This document shows positions 45,179 through 55,246 of a stretch of 64,000 nucleotides of DNA, in pieces; within the stretch, counting starts at the first letter, position 1; every line of letters starts with the position of its first letter. Source of the DNA: Shouchella lonarensis (GTDB lineage Bacteria > Bacillota > Bacilli > Bacillales > Bacillaceae_D); NCBI RefSeq assembly GCF_900096965.1, contig NZ_FMYM01000001.1, positions 186,001 to 250,000 on the forward strand, in the 5' to 3' direction. Under the pieces are notes generated by a model. That model ran no database searches. It saw nothing but the letters and a program-made list of their open reading frames with translations, and was not told the DNA's origin. The position numbers were made by a program, and so were the translations under genes.

Positions 45179-45599
45179 TGAAGATGGTTTTACGTTAGTA
45201 GAGTTGCTGATTTCCCTCCTCATTTTGTCACTCGTTTTGCTCATCCCTCTCTCTTTTTTTCCAAACACAATAAAAACAAAAGAAGCGTTCTTAGCTGCAG
45301 ACAAACTAAGAGATGATGTGCGTTTAGCACAACATATTGCCATGTCAAATGGAGCGCGTATCGACTTATCCTTCTCTGATCAGCAACTGACATTAACGAG
45401 TGAAGGTGAGGTTATTGCGCAATTTTCTTACCCTATTCCTATAGTGATGGAAGCGGTAACAATGGACTTCAACGAAATTGCGTTTTTAGAAAATGGTCAC
45501 CCCCGTCAATCAGGCACATGGACTGTGGTGATCCACGGACAGACATTTGTCTATACGCTTCAACTGGGGAAAGGACGTGTGGCATATCGTGAACAATGA
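45159..45599 (+). CDS. comGD: Competence minor pseudopilin ComGD
   Basis: 146 aa. Prepilin signal RNEDG|FTLVELLISLLIL, then a GspH-like body. The start lies inside comGC and the end overlaps comGE, the usual tight packing of this operon. Confidence 0.92.
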   Translation: MLLFLRNEDGFTLVELLISLLILSLVLLIPLSFFPNTIKTKEAFLAADKLRDDVRLAQHIAMSNGARIDLSFSDQQLTLTSEGEVIAQFSYPIPIVMEAVTMDFNEIAFLENGHPRQSGTWTVVIHGQTFVYTLQLGKGRVAYREQ

Positions 45600-45873
45600 A
45601 GGATTTGCGTTAATGGAGGCGTTAATCGGTCTACTCTTATTAAGTTTAGTTGCAACCATTGTGCTTCCGTTACTGGTGACGATTTATGAAGACAAACGCG
45701 CTTTACAGCAAGAACAAGACCTCTTACTTCACTTAGAGGAGAAGCGGTATGCCTATGATATGGCAAGCGACCAAGACGGGTGGCACGCCTCTGAAGTAAC
45801 AGGTGTGTTGAAATATTGCAAGCAAAGTCCATTACACAAAAGGGTGCATTGTGTCTATGTTAAAGAGCAGTGA
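45577..45873 (+). CDS. comGE: Competence minor pseudopilin ComGE
   Basis: 98 aa if GTG 45577 is used (GGGGAAAGGAC upstream, product beginning WHIVNNEG like B. subtilis WRENKG); GTG 45589 is an alternative. Prepilin-like NNEG|FALMEALIGLLLLS followed by a short acidic body with one Cys pair near the end. Confidence 0.82.
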   Translation: MWHIVNNEGFALMEALIGLLLLSLVATIVLPLLVTIYEDKRALQQEQDLLLHLEEKRYAYDMASDQDGWHASEVTGVLKYCKQSPLHKRVHCVYVKEQ

Positions 45874-46303
45874 AGCAGGATTTACGTTGTTAGAGCAGCT
45901 CATTGCTTTATTTGTGGTCTCTATTGTTGTACTGCTAGGCGCTGCTTTCTTTTCGTTATTTATGACACAGTCATCCTCATTTAGCCAATTTCAAGAAACA
46001 CAATTGTTTTTCAATCATTTGGCAACGGAAGCAAAAGAGGCAGATACGCTTGTGTGGCATGAAGAAGAATTGCAATTGCAATTCCCAGATTTCACATTGA
46101 GTTATCGTGTACAAAGAGAAACGGTGTTGCAACGTTTTCGGAATGGACGTGGGTTTGTCAGTATGGTTGAAGGTGTAGAAGATTTTCATTGTAGAGTTGA
46201 AGAGGTATCCGCGGTGTGCCGCGTGCAATTAGATAATGGCAGCGTGTTTGAGCGGCGTGTTTGGACAATGAAAGGAGTGATAAAAAACGTTGTGGAAAAA
46301 TGA
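45857..46303 (+). CDS. comGF: Competence minor pseudopilin ComGF
   Basis: 148 aa from ATG 45857 (AAGGGTG ten bases upstream); GTG 45851 also possible. Prepilin-like KSSEAG|FTLLEQLIALFVVS; cysteines in FHCRVEEVSAVCRV. Overlaps comGE and comGG. Confidence 0.88.
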   Translation: MLKSSEAGFTLLEQLIALFVVSIVVLLGAAFFSLFMTQSSSFSQFQETQLFFNHLATEAKEADTLVWHEEELQLQFPDFTLSYRVQRETVLQRFRNGRGFVSMVEGVEDFHCRVEEVSAVCRVQLDNGSVFERRVWTMKGVIKNVVEK

Positions 46304-46643
46304 ACAAGGAGCGGTACTTCCGCTGACATTATGTGTGCTACTACTTGTAAGCGTGTTTTTTAGTTATCAACTGTATACGTATGAGCGGAAGTCCACCTTT
46401 GTTGCGCACCAAAGCGATCAACTTATGTTGGATAATTTGTTACAACTTGGGCTTTCGTTTGCATTAGAAGAAGAGAACATGTCTCCGCTTATCGTTTCAC
46501 ATGGTGAAGTTTATTATGAATTTGCAGATGACGAGATTCTTATTAGTGCCCAATTACAAAACGGCGCAAAACGTGTTGCAACTGCTGTCGTTGATGAAGG
46601 CGGGAAACTGCTGCGATACCGTCAAGGAGAAGGTAAAGATTAA
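46290..46643 (+). CDS. comGG: Competence protein ComGG
   Basis: 117 aa, TTG start inside comGF. N-terminus WKNEQG|AVLPLTLCVLLL is the degenerate prepilin type of ComGG, followed by a Ser/Glu-rich body. Last of the pseudopilin genes. Confidence 0.87.
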   Translation: MWKNEQGAVLPLTLCVLLLVSVFFSYQLYTYERKSTFVAHQSDQLMLDNLLQLGLSFALEEENMSPLIVSHGEVYYEFADDEILISAQLQNGAKRVATAVVDEGGKLLRYRQGEGKD

Positions 46644-46684
46644 ATATGCCAATAGGAGGGTAGGCTAATGATGAGGTGGAAGAG

Positions 46685-46870
46685 ATGAAATTCCAAGATT
46701 TACTTAAATTTGCGACAGAAGAGATGGTAAAAAAGATTGAAGAACCGCAAGAAGTGCGGAAGAAAGCACGTGCTGAAAAGAAGGCTCAACGAGAGCCTCT
46801 TTCTACATGGGCGTTTGGTGTGCTGCCAATGGCGTTTTCGATGTTCAAAAGACGGAGACAGTCCGAATAA
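46685..46870 (+). CDS. yqzE: YqzE-like small protein
   Basis: 61 aa from ATG 46685 (AGGTGG upstream). Sequence pattern LLKFATEEMVKKIEEPQEVR, then basic KARAEKKAQREPLSTWAFGVLP and a short terminal MAFSMFKRRRQ resembles B. subtilis YqzE, which follows comGG there. Function unknown. Confidence 0.8.
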   Translation: MKFQDLLKFATEEMVKKIEEPQEVRKKARAEKKAQREPLSTWAFGVLPMAFSMFKRRRQSE

Positions 46871-46967
46871 ATAAAAGTGCTTTGTATGTGTGGGAGAAAG
46901 CATTTACAAGGCACACATTCATCGTATATAATGGTGGAGAGAATGTTTTGTGAAAGGGAGGAAGAAG

Positions 46968-47207
46968 ATGGATCGCATGTTTCGTGTGTTAGCGTTCTGG
47001 ACAGGAATCTTTTCAGTGCTCTTTTTTATTGGGCATATGGAAACGATGTCGCTATTGTTTTTTGCACAGACAGTCATCTTGCTAGGGCTTAGTTACTTGA
47101 AATTGTCCGAACGCGTATATATGTATATTTTTGCAGGGTATTGTACGTTGTTTTTTGTTGGGTTCACGTACTACTCAATCTTTTTATACGTGCCAGGCTT
47201 TCATTAA
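46968..47207 (+). CDS. yqgY: YqgY-like membrane protein (DUF2626)
   Basis: 79 aa from ATG 46968 (GAAAGGGAGG upstream). Three predicted membrane segments: VLAFWTGIFSVLFFIG, SLLFFAQTVILLGLSYLKL and YCTLFFVGFTYYSIFLYV. The N-terminal DRMFRVLAFWTGIF and final VGFTYYSIF match the DUF2626 family. Function unknown. Confidence 0.85.
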   Translation: MDRMFRVLAFWTGIFSVLFFIGHMETMSLLFFAQTVILLGLSYLKLSERVYMYIFAGYCTLFFVGFTYYSIFLYVPGFH

Positions 47208-47295
47208 AACCGATACATAGGGCATATCGTCGGCAGTTTCAGCGGCGTGATGTTTCTTAGCTGAACTGCCGACTTGCTCAAAAGCGAACGGTTTT
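47206..47295. terminator. Two-tier hairpin between convergent yqgY and yqgX
   Basis: Inner GTCGGCAGTTTCAG / CTGAACTGCCGAC (one bulge) nested within outer AAAACCG / CGGTTTT. Confidence 0.7.
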
Positions 47296-47929
47296 AAGAG
47301 GGGAATCCGTGTAAAAAGGGATTGTTTGCCATTTCAGCGCCGATGGTTGTAAGCGCGCCATGCCCTGAGGCGACAACCGTTTCTTCAGGACAAGTGAGTA
47401 GCTGGTTGTGAATGCTTTCTAGCAGTTGTGTGTGGTTACCACCGGGTAAATCAGTGCGTCCGATGCCTTGTTGGAATAACGCATCACCAGAGAAAACAAC
47501 AGATTCTGGTTTGTAGTAATAAGAAGTGCTGCCGGGTGAATGCCCTGGTGTGTAGCGTAACGTAAAAGTAAATGGACCAATATCAAGTTTTTTCTCGTTC
47601 CCCAATAAGATGTTTGCCTGCTTCGCTGTTACATTTTCACCAGGAAAAAAGGCAGAGCCGTTAAGAGTAGGATTTTCCAGCCAATTCGCTTCTTTTTGGT
47701 GAATATATACTGGACAATCAAAAGCGTCTCTCACGTCATCTACCGCACCAATGTGATCAAAATGGGCATGGGTAAGTAAAATAGCTAGCGGCTTTAATTG
47801 CTGTTGTTTAAGCCAAGAAATCAGTGCTGGACCATCACCACCGGGGTCAAAAATAACGGCTTCCTTCTGATCGTTATAAAGCACATAAGCATTTGTTTGT
47901 AATGGCCCTAAAGGGATTTGTTTAAACAT
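47294..47929 (-). CDS. yqgX: Metallo-beta-lactamase-fold hydrolase YqgX
   Basis: 211 aa, the length of B. subtilis YqgX. Glyoxalase II-like metal site: LTHAHFDHIGAVDDVRD (HxHxDH), YTPGHSPGSTSYY, VFSGDALFQQGIGRTDLPGG and VASGHGALTTIG. Likely a thiolester hydrolase; B. subtilis YqgX has been linked to methylglyoxal or bacillithiol-adduct removal. Confidence 0.92.
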   Translation of the reverse strand: MFKQIPLGPLQTNAYVLYNDQKEAVIFDPGGDGPALISWLKQQQLKPLAILLTHAHFDHIGAVDDVRDAFDCPVYIHQKEANWLENPTLNGSAFFPGENVTAKQANILLGNEKKLDIGPFTFTLRYTPGHSPGSTSYYYKPESVVFSGDALFQQGIGRTDLPGGNHTQLLESIHNQLLTCPEETVVASGHGALTTIGAEMANNPFLHGFPS

Positions 47930-48105
47930 TTGTTGTCAGCTCCTTTAAAAAGTTTACAGAGGTTTATCTAGGACAAACTTATCATATCGTGCAGTGATAT
48001 ACGATGCAAATGAGCCGACTCGCAAAAAATAAAAGTGCGTTACATGAAAAAGCCACAGAGCGTTTTTTACATAAATTGATTTTGTATAAATGGAGGGTGA
48101 AAGCA

Positions 48106-48267
48106 ATGGTTTTAGCAATAATGTTTTTGGTCGTAGCGATCTTATCAGCAATTGGTGGGATTTCTAGTTTGAAAAAGAAAAATTTCTTTGCATTTGGTTT
48201 CAGTGGTGTAGCAGTGCTTGTATTTGGCTTCTTTTCGATTGCAACAATTATGAGTTACATTTTCTAG
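48106..48267 (+). CDS. 53-aa membrane protein (DUF2759-like)
   Basis: ATG 48106 with GGAGGGTGA upstream; the open frame reaches back to 48004 without a start site. Two hydrophobic stretches, VLAIMFLVVAILSAIGGIS and AVLVFGFFSIATIMSYIF, around a basic loop LKKKNFFAFG. Resembles DUF2759 proteins such as YqgW; from memory. Confidence 0.7.
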   Translation: MVLAIMFLVVAILSAIGGISSLKKKNFFAFGFSGVAVLVFGFFSIATIMSYIF

Positions 48268-48281
48268 CTAAAAATAAAGTG

Positions 48282-48321
48282 AAAACCAACCATCGCGCTT
48301 AAATGCTATGGTTGGTTTTTT
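48282..48321. terminator. Bidirectional terminator
   Basis: AAAACCAACCAT / ATGGTTGGTTTTTT between convergent genes. Confidence 0.9.
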
Positions 48322-48331
48322 CGTGTTGATA

Positions 48332-49129
48332 TTAGGAAAACACTTGTTGCTTTAAGTAGAGTAGCCCGCCGTTAATGAAGGATACACGAATATTTGGCTC
48401 ATATTGTTCTTTTAACGCTTCTTTTTCAGCGAGGTAACTTTCTGGTTTTTCATCGTAGTCCCGGTAAAATGATTCGAGTAAGTCTAAGTCGTCATCCCAA
48501 CGCTTTTTCGCAGCCACGGCCCAGTCGTTGGGCTCGTTTTCTGCAAATGTGCGGATCATTTGTTTGATCCTGTTAATGCCACTCTCAACGCGAATGAGCG
48601 GAGAAAGGGTGAAACAGTAGTCAGGGATTTTCGGTGTGAGTGTTTTTGACATTGCTTTATCATAAAAATCAGGGACAATCTGCCCATGAACCAGGTTGAG
48701 ACCGAGTGACAGTAAAATGTCTTTTTTTCGGTCACATTGAAACGAAATTTGGGCATTGAGACAGAGCCAAGGGTGGAGTGGCTGAGCCTGTTGCCCTTGT
48801 GGTGGTGTTTGTTCATATAAGCGGATGAACGCGCCGAGTGACTTACTCGATTCAAAGATTTGTCTAAGGCGAGGAGAACCGAAATGCACCGCTTCTCCTT
48901 TCATATCGTCCGCGCATCGTGCCTGATCGGTGACGACGGTAAGTGTCATTGGATTAGGTACGCCACCTGTTTTTTCAAGGTAGTGCCAGTAGAAAGGACG
49001 ATTCATGAGCGCCTTGTCTAATTCAATCGACAATTGTACCTCTAAATGGGCGTCACTTTCTGTTAAGATAGGGCTGTCATTGACAGTAAAGTAGCGCCGT
49101 AAATATTGGTGTACTTCAGGCTGTTTCAT
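48332..49129 (-). CDS. yqhG: YqhG family protein
   Basis: 265 aa from ATG 49129 (AAAAGGAGACG upstream). Begins KQPEVHQYLRRYFTVNDSPI; the DKALMNRPFYWHYLEKTG and SEELFCxSPRLHQIF-like (here VHFGSPRLRQIFES) segments match B. subtilis YqhG, a Bacillaceae protein of unknown function. It overlaps the 3' end of yqhH by 14 bases. Confidence 0.87.
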   Translation of the reverse strand: MKQPEVHQYLRRYFTVNDSPILTESDAHLEVQLSIELDKALMNRPFYWHYLEKTGGVPNPMTLTVVTDQARCADDMKGEAVHFGSPRLRQIFESSKSLGAFIRLYEQTPPQGQQAQPLHPWLCLNAQISFQCDRKKDILLSLGLNLVHGQIVPDFYDKAMSKTLTPKIPDYCFTLSPLIRVESGINRIKQMIRTFAENEPNDWAVAAKKRWDDDLDLLESFYRDYDEKPESYLAEKEALKEQYEPNIRVSFINGGLLYLKQQVFS

Positions 49130-50789
49130 TGTTCTCGTCTCCTTTTTCGTCGTTGGCATCACGTTGTGCGTCATTCATGACAGCCGCTAAGTGGGCAAAC
49201 TTTAGACGGATTTCTCCTTCAGATGTGGCGTTTGATACAATAGATTGTACGTGTTCCTCGATGTCTGGTAAATCAATCCGCGCCAAAATATCGTCTAGTT
49301 GTCCAATGACTGCTTCAAATAGATTGATCTTTTCATAAAGAAGCGACAAAATATGTTGTTCAACAGTGTTTTGGACGGCAAAGTTGTAAATGTGGACATC
49401 TTGTTCTTGTCCTAAACGATGGAGCCGACCAATGCGTTGTTCGATCCGCATCGGATTCCAAGGCAAGTCATAGTTAATGACATGGTGACAAAATTGGAGA
49501 TTAATGCCTTCTCCCCCAGCTTCGGTGGCAATCAGCACTTGGGCGTGGTTTTCAAAGAGCTGTCGCATCCAATCTTTTTTGCCTCGTTTAAAGCCGCCGC
49601 GGAACGGAACAGACGTAATCCCGTGTTGTTTGAGAAACCATTGTAAATACATTTGGGTGGCACGGTATTCCGTGAATATGACGACTTTATCATTGATTTG
49701 CTGAATAATTTCAAGCGCCTTTTCTGCTTTGGCATGTCCAGTAACGGTGATGACTTCATTGAGCAATTCAGCAATGAAACGTGGGTCGCCGCCTTCTTGT
49801 TCTGTTTTTTCAAATGTGTTTTTTAGCGTCATGAGCACAGCTTCACGGCTTGAGCAGAGTTCGCGCTTTAACGTGAGTAACGTAAAAGGATTGATCCGAC
49901 CTTGCGCTGCGTCTAGTTTTTCGTAGTATCGTTGTTCATTGTCACTAAAAGTAATCGGCACGGTTTTTACGACCCGTTTTGTCCATTCTATTCCTGTTTC
50001 TTCTCTGCGGTTGCGCACCATTACTTTTTGGAGGAGCATCCTTAGTTGTTCGTCGTTTTTGGCAGATCGCTTGGCGGAGCGGAACTGGTGTGCAAACGAT
50101 GTTGCATCGCCTAAATAACCCGGCTTCAGGAGTGAAACGAGATTAAAAATCTCCTCCAATTTATTTTGCACCGGTGTAGCAGTGAGTAAAATACAAAATT
50201 TCTTTTTCAATAGCTGGATAAACGCATAGTTTTTTGTTTTGGCGTTTTTCAGCTTGTGTGCCTCATCAATAATGACCATGTCGTACGGTTGCTGCAACAC
50301 AATCTCACGGTGAGGGGCACGCTTCGCTGTATCAATAGAAGCGACAACGATGTCACACTTCTCCCATACATACGACTTTTTTTGTGGTATGGCTGGGATG
50401 TGGAATTTGCTGTTTAGTTCGTATGTCCATTGAGAAACAAGCGATGCGGGTACGAGAATAAGCGCTTTTTTCACGAGACCACGAATCATGTATTCTTTTA
50501 AAATGAGCCCTGCCTCAATTGTTTTCCCAAGCCCAACTTCATCTGCAAGAATGGCTTTTCCGTTCATTCTTTCAATGACGGTTTGCGCTGCTTCCAATTG
50601 ATGTTCATATGGCTTAAGATCGGGCAAATGATTTGGTGCGACGAGCCCATGAAAATCAGGAATTTGTTCGTGCTTTACGGCTTCATAAGCTAATTTAAAT
50701 GCGTCCAGCTGCGCCCACGGTCCATCGTGTGTTAATCGTTCTAAAAAGGTGGTTTGCCAACTGTCATCAAAATGAATATTTACGTGCAA
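49116..50789 (-). CDS. yqhH: SNF2-family helicase YqhH
   Basis: 557 aa, the same length as B. subtilis YqhH, from TTG 50789 (AAAGGAG nine bases upstream). The open frame runs to 51254 but that part is antisense to the glycine riboswitch and should not be included. Helicase motifs: ILADEVGLGKTIEAGLILK, IDEAHKLKN, LLTATPVQN, VIFTEYRATQMYLQW, ATEAGGEGINLQFCHHVINYD-type and QRIGRLHRLGQ. In B. subtilis it is also divergent from gcvT. Confidence 0.93.
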   Translation of the reverse strand: MHVNIHFDDSWQTTFLERLTHDGPWAQLDAFKLAYEAVKHEQIPDFHGLVAPNHLPDLKPYEHQLEAAQTVIERMNGKAILADEVGLGKTIEAGLILKEYMIRGLVKKALILVPASLVSQWTYELNSKFHIPAIPQKKSYVWEKCDIVVASIDTAKRAPHREIVLQQPYDMVIIDEAHKLKNAKTKNYAFIQLLKKKFCILLTATPVQNKLEEIFNLVSLLKPGYLGDATSFAHQFRSAKRSAKNDEQLRMLLQKVMVRNRREETGIEWTKRVVKTVPITFSDNEQRYYEKLDAAQGRINPFTLLTLKRELCSSREAVLMTLKNTFEKTEQEGGDPRFIAELLNEVITVTGHAKAEKALEIIQQINDKVVIFTEYRATQMYLQWFLKQHGITSVPFRGGFKRGKKDWMRQLFENHAQVLIATEAGGEGINLQFCHHVINYDLPWNPMRIEQRIGRLHRLGQEQDVHIYNFAVQNTVEQHILSLLYEKINLFEAVIGQLDDILARIDLPDIEEHVQSIVSNATSEGEIRLKFAHLAAVMNDAQRDANDEKGDENNETA

Positions 50790-50844
50790 AGTGTCTCGCT
50801 CCTTTCTTATGTAGAGGACGGTTAATTGATTTATAAAAAAGATG

Positions 50845-50873
50845 TTGCACAAAGAGAGAACCATTGATAGGAT
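50845..50873 (+). promoter_or_regulatory. Candidate promoter of the gcv operon
   Basis: TTGCAC (50845-50850), 17-base spacer, TAGGAT (50868-50873), about 110 bases upstream of the first glycine aptamer. Confidence 0.5.
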
Positions 50874-50882
50874 AAGAAGTAT

Positions 50883-50944
50883 CAGAAGTCCATAACTTTT
50901 GTTAGTATGGACGAAAGTAGGCTTGTTTATCCTGAGACTTCTGA
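50883..50944 (+). promoter_or_regulatory. Extra hairpin in the gcv leader
   Basis: Outer TCAGAAGTC / GACTTCTGA and inner GTCCATA / TATGGAC; the two stems share GTC and so partly compete. It is not part of the glycine aptamers. Confidence 0.5.
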
Positions 50945-50990
50945 CCACATGTGTTTTTCGATCAACAATCATATATTGGCGGATGATGGT

Positions 50991-51169
50991 AAAGGGAGAG
51001 ACTGCGCATTTTTGTGCGCAGCGCCGAAGGAGCAAGCACAATCGCGAATCTCTCAGGCAAAGCAGACTTTTACCGGACGCACCTCTGGAGAGCGTCTGTT
51101 TACACAAAGACCACCTACGAAGACACTCTAGCTTAGTGCTAGAGGAAACTTTCTGGTTCAAGGACAGAG
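50991..51169 (+). ncRNA. Tandem glycine riboswitch
   Basis: Aptamer I: GGGAGAGACTGCGC, GCCGAAGGAGCAA and TCTCAGGCAAA; aptamer II: CTCTGGAGAG, ACCACC, a variable hairpin CTCTAGC...GCTAGAG, AAACTTTCTGGT and AGGACAGAG. It senses glycine and controls the gcv genes. The aptamer II end overlaps the following terminator hairpin, which fits transcriptional control. Confidence 0.96.
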
Positions 51170-51202
51170 CACACAAGTGATTCATTTGTTGTGCTCTTTT
51201 TT
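51167..51202 (+). terminator. Regulated terminator of the glycine riboswitch
   Basis: GAGCACA ... TGTGCTC followed by T6; its 5' arm shares GAG with the end of aptamer II, so glycine binding can block it. Confidence 0.88.
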
Positions 51203-51233
51203 GCGCGACAGGAAATAAAAGGGGGATGAAAAG

Positions 51234-52337
51234 ATGACAGCGACATTGAAACAAACACCTTTGTATGAGGAATCGTTAAAAGCTGGCGCTAAAATGATTG
51301 ATTTTGGTGGCTGGGCATTGCCAGTATCTTATTCAAGTATTACGGCTGAGCATGAAGCAGTACGAAATGATGTAGGTTTGTTTGATGTTTCTCATATGGG
51401 AGAGGTACGTGTCGAAGGGAAAGATGCAACGAATTATTTACAAAAATTACTCACAAATGATGTAACAAAGCTCACAGACGGACGTGCGCAATATCATGCG
51501 ATGTGCACGGAAACAGGTGGGACGGTTGATGATTTAATTGTTTATCGACGTGCAGAAGGTCGTTATTTACTTGTGTTAAATGCGGCAAATATCGATAGCG
51601 ATCTCGAATGGATGACGCGTCATTTAGAAGGCGATGTGTGTTTGACGAATGTATCAGCAGAAACAGCATTACTTGCCGTACAAGGACCACAAGCAGAAGC
51701 GTTATTGCAAACGCTCACATCGACCGATTTAACGACAATTCGCCCGTTCCGCTTTCAAGAAGATGTAAATATCGGTGGGGTCTCTGTTTTGGCTGCCCGT
51801 ACCGGTTACACCGGAGAAGATGGGTTTGAATTATATGTGTCAGCGACTGATGCAAGTCGGTTGTGGACAGTGATCATGGAAGCAGGCGCACCATTTAAGT
51901 TGTTGCCGTGTGGATTAGGTGCACGCGACACATTGCGATTCGAAGCAGCCCTCCCGTTATATGGACAGGAGCTGACAACGGAAATTAGTCCCATTGAGGC
52001 TGGCATTGGCTTTGCGGTGAAAACAGACAAAGATACACCGTTTATGGGGCAAGAAGTATTGCGACGACAGAAAGACGGTGCACTCACTCGTCAGCTTGTA
52101 GGGATTGAAATGATTGAGAGAGGGATTCCGCGTACGGGTTATGCAGTGTTTGCTGGAGAAGAAGAGATCGGATTTGTTACAACCGGCACGCGTTCACCAA
52201 CGTTAGGAAAAAACATTGGTTTGGCGTTACTAGACATTCGCTTTACTACAGTTGACACAGAAGTGATGGTCGCTGTCCGTAACAAGCATGTGAAAGCGCG
52301 CGTTGTCGCAACACCTTTTTATAAACGTAAAAAATAG
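51234..52337 (+). CDS. gcvT: Glycine cleavage system T protein (aminomethyltransferase)
   Basis: 367 aa. Releases ammonia and passes the methylene group from lipoyl-GcvH to tetrahydrofolate. Seen: [40 protein letters not shown] and [18 protein letters not shown]. First gene of gcvT-gcvPA-gcvPB; gcvH is not in the window, as in B. subtilis. Confidence 0.97.
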   Translation: MTATLKQTPLYEESLKAGAKMIDFGGWALPVSYSSITAEHEAVRNDVGLFDVSHMGEVRVEGKDATNYLQKLLTNDVTKLTDGRAQYHAMCTETGGTVDDLIVYRRAEGRYLLVLNAANIDSDLEWMTRHLEGDVCLTNVSAETALLAVQGPQAEALLQTLTSTDLTTIRPFRFQEDVNIGGVSVLAARTGYTGEDGFELYVSATDASRLWTVIMEAGAPFKLLPCGLGARDTLRFEAALPLYGQELTTEISPIEAGIGFAVKTDKDTPFMGQEVLRRQKDGALTRQLVGIEMIERGIPRTGYAVFAGEEEIGFVTTGTRSPTLGKNIGLALLDIRFTTVDTEVMVAVRNKHVKARVVATPFYKRKK

Positions 52338-52348
52338 GAGGGGCTCTT

Positions 52349-53707
52349 ATGACTGCAATCCATCGTTATTTGCCAATGACAGAAAAAGATAAACAACACA
52401 TGCTTGATGAAATTGGTGTTTCTAACATTGAGGAACTATTTACGGATATTCCAGCGTCGATTCGTTATGAAAAAGAGCTTGCTGTTGGCCGTGCGTTAAA
52501 AGAACCAGAGTTACTACGTTTCTTTCAACAGTTGGCGAATAAAAATGTATCTTTAAAAGACTATCCATCATTTTTAGGTGCGGGTGTGTATGAGCACTAT
52601 GTGCCATCTGTTGTCGACCACGTCATTTCCCGGTCTGAGTTTTATACCGCATATACGCCGTACCAACCGGAAATTTCGCAAGGGGAGTTACAGGCGATCT
52701 TCGAATTTCAAACGATGATTTGTGAGCTCACCGGAATGGATTTAGCGAATTCATCTATGTATGATGGGCCAACGGCATTAGCAGAAGCGGCGATGATGTC
52801 ATGCGGACATACAAAAAAGAAAAAGGTGCTCGTCTCAAAAGCCGTTCATCCAGAGGCACGAGCTGTGCTAGCAACGAATGCGTACGGGCAAGGTGTAGAA
52901 GTCATTGAAATTGATACAGAAGATGGGGTAACAAATATCGCTGCATTACGTGCCCACCATGATGAAGACGTCGCTTGTGTCATCGTCCAGCATCCAAATT
53001 TCTTTGGTAGCTTAGAGCCACTTGCTGAGATTGAGAAAGTTGCTCACGAAGGAAAAGGACACTTTGTCGTATCAAGCAATCCACTTGCGCTGGGTATTTT
53101 AGAGCCACCAGGCGCCTTTGGTGCCGATATTGTCGTTGGTGATGCACAACCATTTGGGATCGCGACACAGTTTGGCGGACCACATTGTGGTTATTTTGCT
53201 ACAACGAAAAAATTAATGCGCAAAATTCCTGGTCGTCTCGTTGGACAAACGGTCGACGAAAGTGGGCAGCGTGGCTTTGTGTTGACACTGCAAGCACGTG
53301 AGCAACATATTCGTCGGGAACAAGCAACATCTAACATTTGTTCGAACCAAGCATTAAATGCCCTGGCGGCATCCGTCGCTATGTCAGCACTCGGTAAAGA
53401 AGGTGTGCAGGAAATGGCCGCACAAAACGTGCAGAAAGCGGCATACCTTAAAAGGCGCCTCCAAGCAGCAGGGATAAAAGTGGTCCATTCGACACCGACG
53501 TTTAATGAGTTTGTCATCGATGTCGGTGAAGCTGTAGCGGATGTAAATGAAAAGTTATTAACGGCGGGTTTCATTGGCGGTTTTGATTTGACCCAAGTGG
53601 ACGCAGCACGTAACGGTCAAATGCTCATTGCAGTGACAGAGTTGCGCACAAAAGAAGAGCTAGATACATTTGCGGAAAGTTTGGAGGCGATCGTATGCGG
53701 CAAGTAA
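52349..53707 (+). CDS. gcvPA: Glycine dehydrogenase (decarboxylating) subunit 1
   Basis: 452 aa, ATG with AGGAGGGG. N-terminal half of the split P protein. Contains [37 protein letters not shown] and [17 protein letters not shown]. Overlaps gcvPB by 13 bases. Confidence 0.97.
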   Translation: MTAIHRYLPMTEKDKQHMLDEIGVSNIEELFTDIPASIRYEKELAVGRALKEPELLRFFQQLANKNVSLKDYPSFLGAGVYEHYVPSVVDHVISRSEFYTAYTPYQPEISQGELQAIFEFQTMICELTGMDLANSSMYDGPTALAEAAMMSCGHTKKKKVLVSKAVHPEARAVLATNAYGQGVEVIEIDTEDGVTNIAALRAHHDEDVACVIVQHPNFFGSLEPLAEIEKVAHEGKGHFVVSSNPLALGILEPPGAFGADIVVGDAQPFGIATQFGGPHCGYFATTKKLMRKIPGRLVGQTVDESGQRGFVLTLQAREQHIRREQATSNICSNQALNALAASVAMSALGKEGVQEMAAQNVQKAAYLKRRLQAAGIKVVHSTPTFNEFVIDVGEAVADVNEKLLTAGFIGGFDLTQVDAARNGQMLIAVTELRTKEELDTFAESLEAIVCGK

Positions 53708-55176
53708 AGGATACTGCATTCATTTTCGAGCAAAGTCAGCCAGGGAGAATCGGTCACAGTTTACCAGAATTAGACGTGGAGGAACAAGCGCTGTCTACGC
53801 TCATTCCATCTGAGTATGTGCGGAAGGAAAAAGCAGCCTTACCAGAAGTATCTGAACTGGATTTGATGCGGCATTACACAGCTTTGTCGAAACGTAATCA
53901 TGGCGTGGACTCAGGTTTTTATCCGCTTGGTTCTTGTACGATGAAATACAATCCGAAAGTGAATGAAGATGTGGCGCGGATACCTGGACTTGCGCACGTA
54001 CACCCGTACCAGCCGGAAACGCAAGTACAAGGCTCACTCCAATTAATGTACGAATTACAAGAAGCGTTAGCAGCAATTACGGGGATGGATGAAGTAACGT
54101 TACAACCAGCGGCAGGTGCACACGGGGAATGGACGGGATTAATGATGATTCGGGCTTTCCATGAGGCAAATGGTGATGATCAGAGAACGAAAGTCATCGT
54201 ACCCGACTCTGCTCACGGAACAAACCCTGCTTCAGCTTCAGTGGCTGGTTTTGACACAATTACAGTCAGAACGAATGCGCATGGACTCGTCGATTTAGAT
54301 CATTTACGTGAAGTTGTTGGCGCAGATACAGCAGCGTTAATGTTAACAAACCCTAACACACTTGGGTTGTTTGAAAGTGACATTGTTGAAATGGCGGCGA
54401 TTATTCATGAAGCTGGCGGAAAACTGTATTATGATGGCGCCAATTCGAATGCAATTTTAGGGATCACCCGTCCAGGTGATATGGGTTTTGATGTCGTTCA
54501 TTTAAACTTGCATAAAACATTTACCGGCCCACATGGTGGGGGAGGTCCTGGTTCAGGTCCTGTTGGTGTCAAAAAGGAGCTCATCCCATTTTTACCGAAG
54601 CCGGTTCTGCGTAAAAAAGATGATCGTTTTTATTTTGATGACCACCGCCCACAGTCAATTGGCCGGGTAAAACCTTACTATGGCAATTATGGGATCAACG
54701 TTCGGGCATATACGTACATTCGAACGATGGGACCTGCTGGGTTAAGGCATGTTTCAGAATTTGCGGTGTTAAATGCAAACTATATGATGCGCAAACTAGC
54801 ACCTTACTTTGACTTACCATATACACAGCATTGCAAGCATGAATTTGTGTTATCTGGAAAACGGCAAAAGAATTTAGGGGTGCGTACGCTTGATATGGCG
54901 AAACGTCTGCTTGACTTCGGGTATCATCCACCGACAATCTATTTTCCACTAAATGTTGAAGAGTGTATGATGATTGAACCGACAGAAACAGAATCAAAAG
55001 AAACGTTAGATGCGTTCATAGATGCGATGATTCAAATTGCCAAAGAAGTAGAAGAGACGCCGGAAGTGGTGCAAGACGCACCACATCATACAGTGATCAG
55101 TCGTTTGGACGAGGCACGAGCGGCACGTAAACCGGTGTTACGGTACGAGAAAGAGAAAGATACGTTATCGGTGTAA
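53695..55176 (+). CDS. gcvPB: Glycine dehydrogenase (decarboxylating) subunit 2
   Basis: 493 aa. PLP-bearing half of the split P protein, with the Schiff-base Lys in [19 protein letters not shown]. Also [18 protein letters not shown] and [15 protein letters not shown]. Together with GcvPA it decarboxylates glycine and loads GcvH. Confidence 0.97.
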   Translation: MRQVKDTAFIFEQSQPGRIGHSLPELDVEEQALSTLIPSEYVRKEKAALPEVSELDLMRHYTALSKRNHGVDSGFYPLGSCTMKYNPKVNEDVARIPGLAHVHPYQPETQVQGSLQLMYELQEALAAITGMDEVTLQPAAGAHGEWTGLMMIRAFHEANGDDQRTKVIVPDSAHGTNPASASVAGFDTITVRTNAHGLVDLDHLREVVGADTAALMLTNPNTLGLFESDIVEMAAIIHEAGGKLYYDGANSNAILGITRPGDMGFDVVHLNLHKTFTGPHGGGGPGSGPVGVKKELIPFLPKPVLRKKDDRFYFDDHRPQSIGRVKPYYGNYGINVRAYTYIRTMGPAGLRHVSEFAVLNANYMMRKLAPYFDLPYTQHCKHEFVLSGKRQKNLGVRTLDMAKRLLDFGYHPPTIYFPLNVEECMMIEPTETESKETLDAFIDAMIQIAKEVEETPEVVQDAPHHTVISRLDEARAARKPVLRYEKEKDTLSV

Positions 55177-55246
55177 TGTATGTAACATGCAATCGATCCT
55201 GCTAACGAGCATTTTGGCAGGATCGAAATGATGAGGAGGGCTTTAG

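Noticed and set aside
50790-51254. N-terminal extension of yqhH by about 155 codons
   Set aside because: It is antisense to the glycine riboswitch; the TTG at 50789 has a ribosome site and gives the exact family length.
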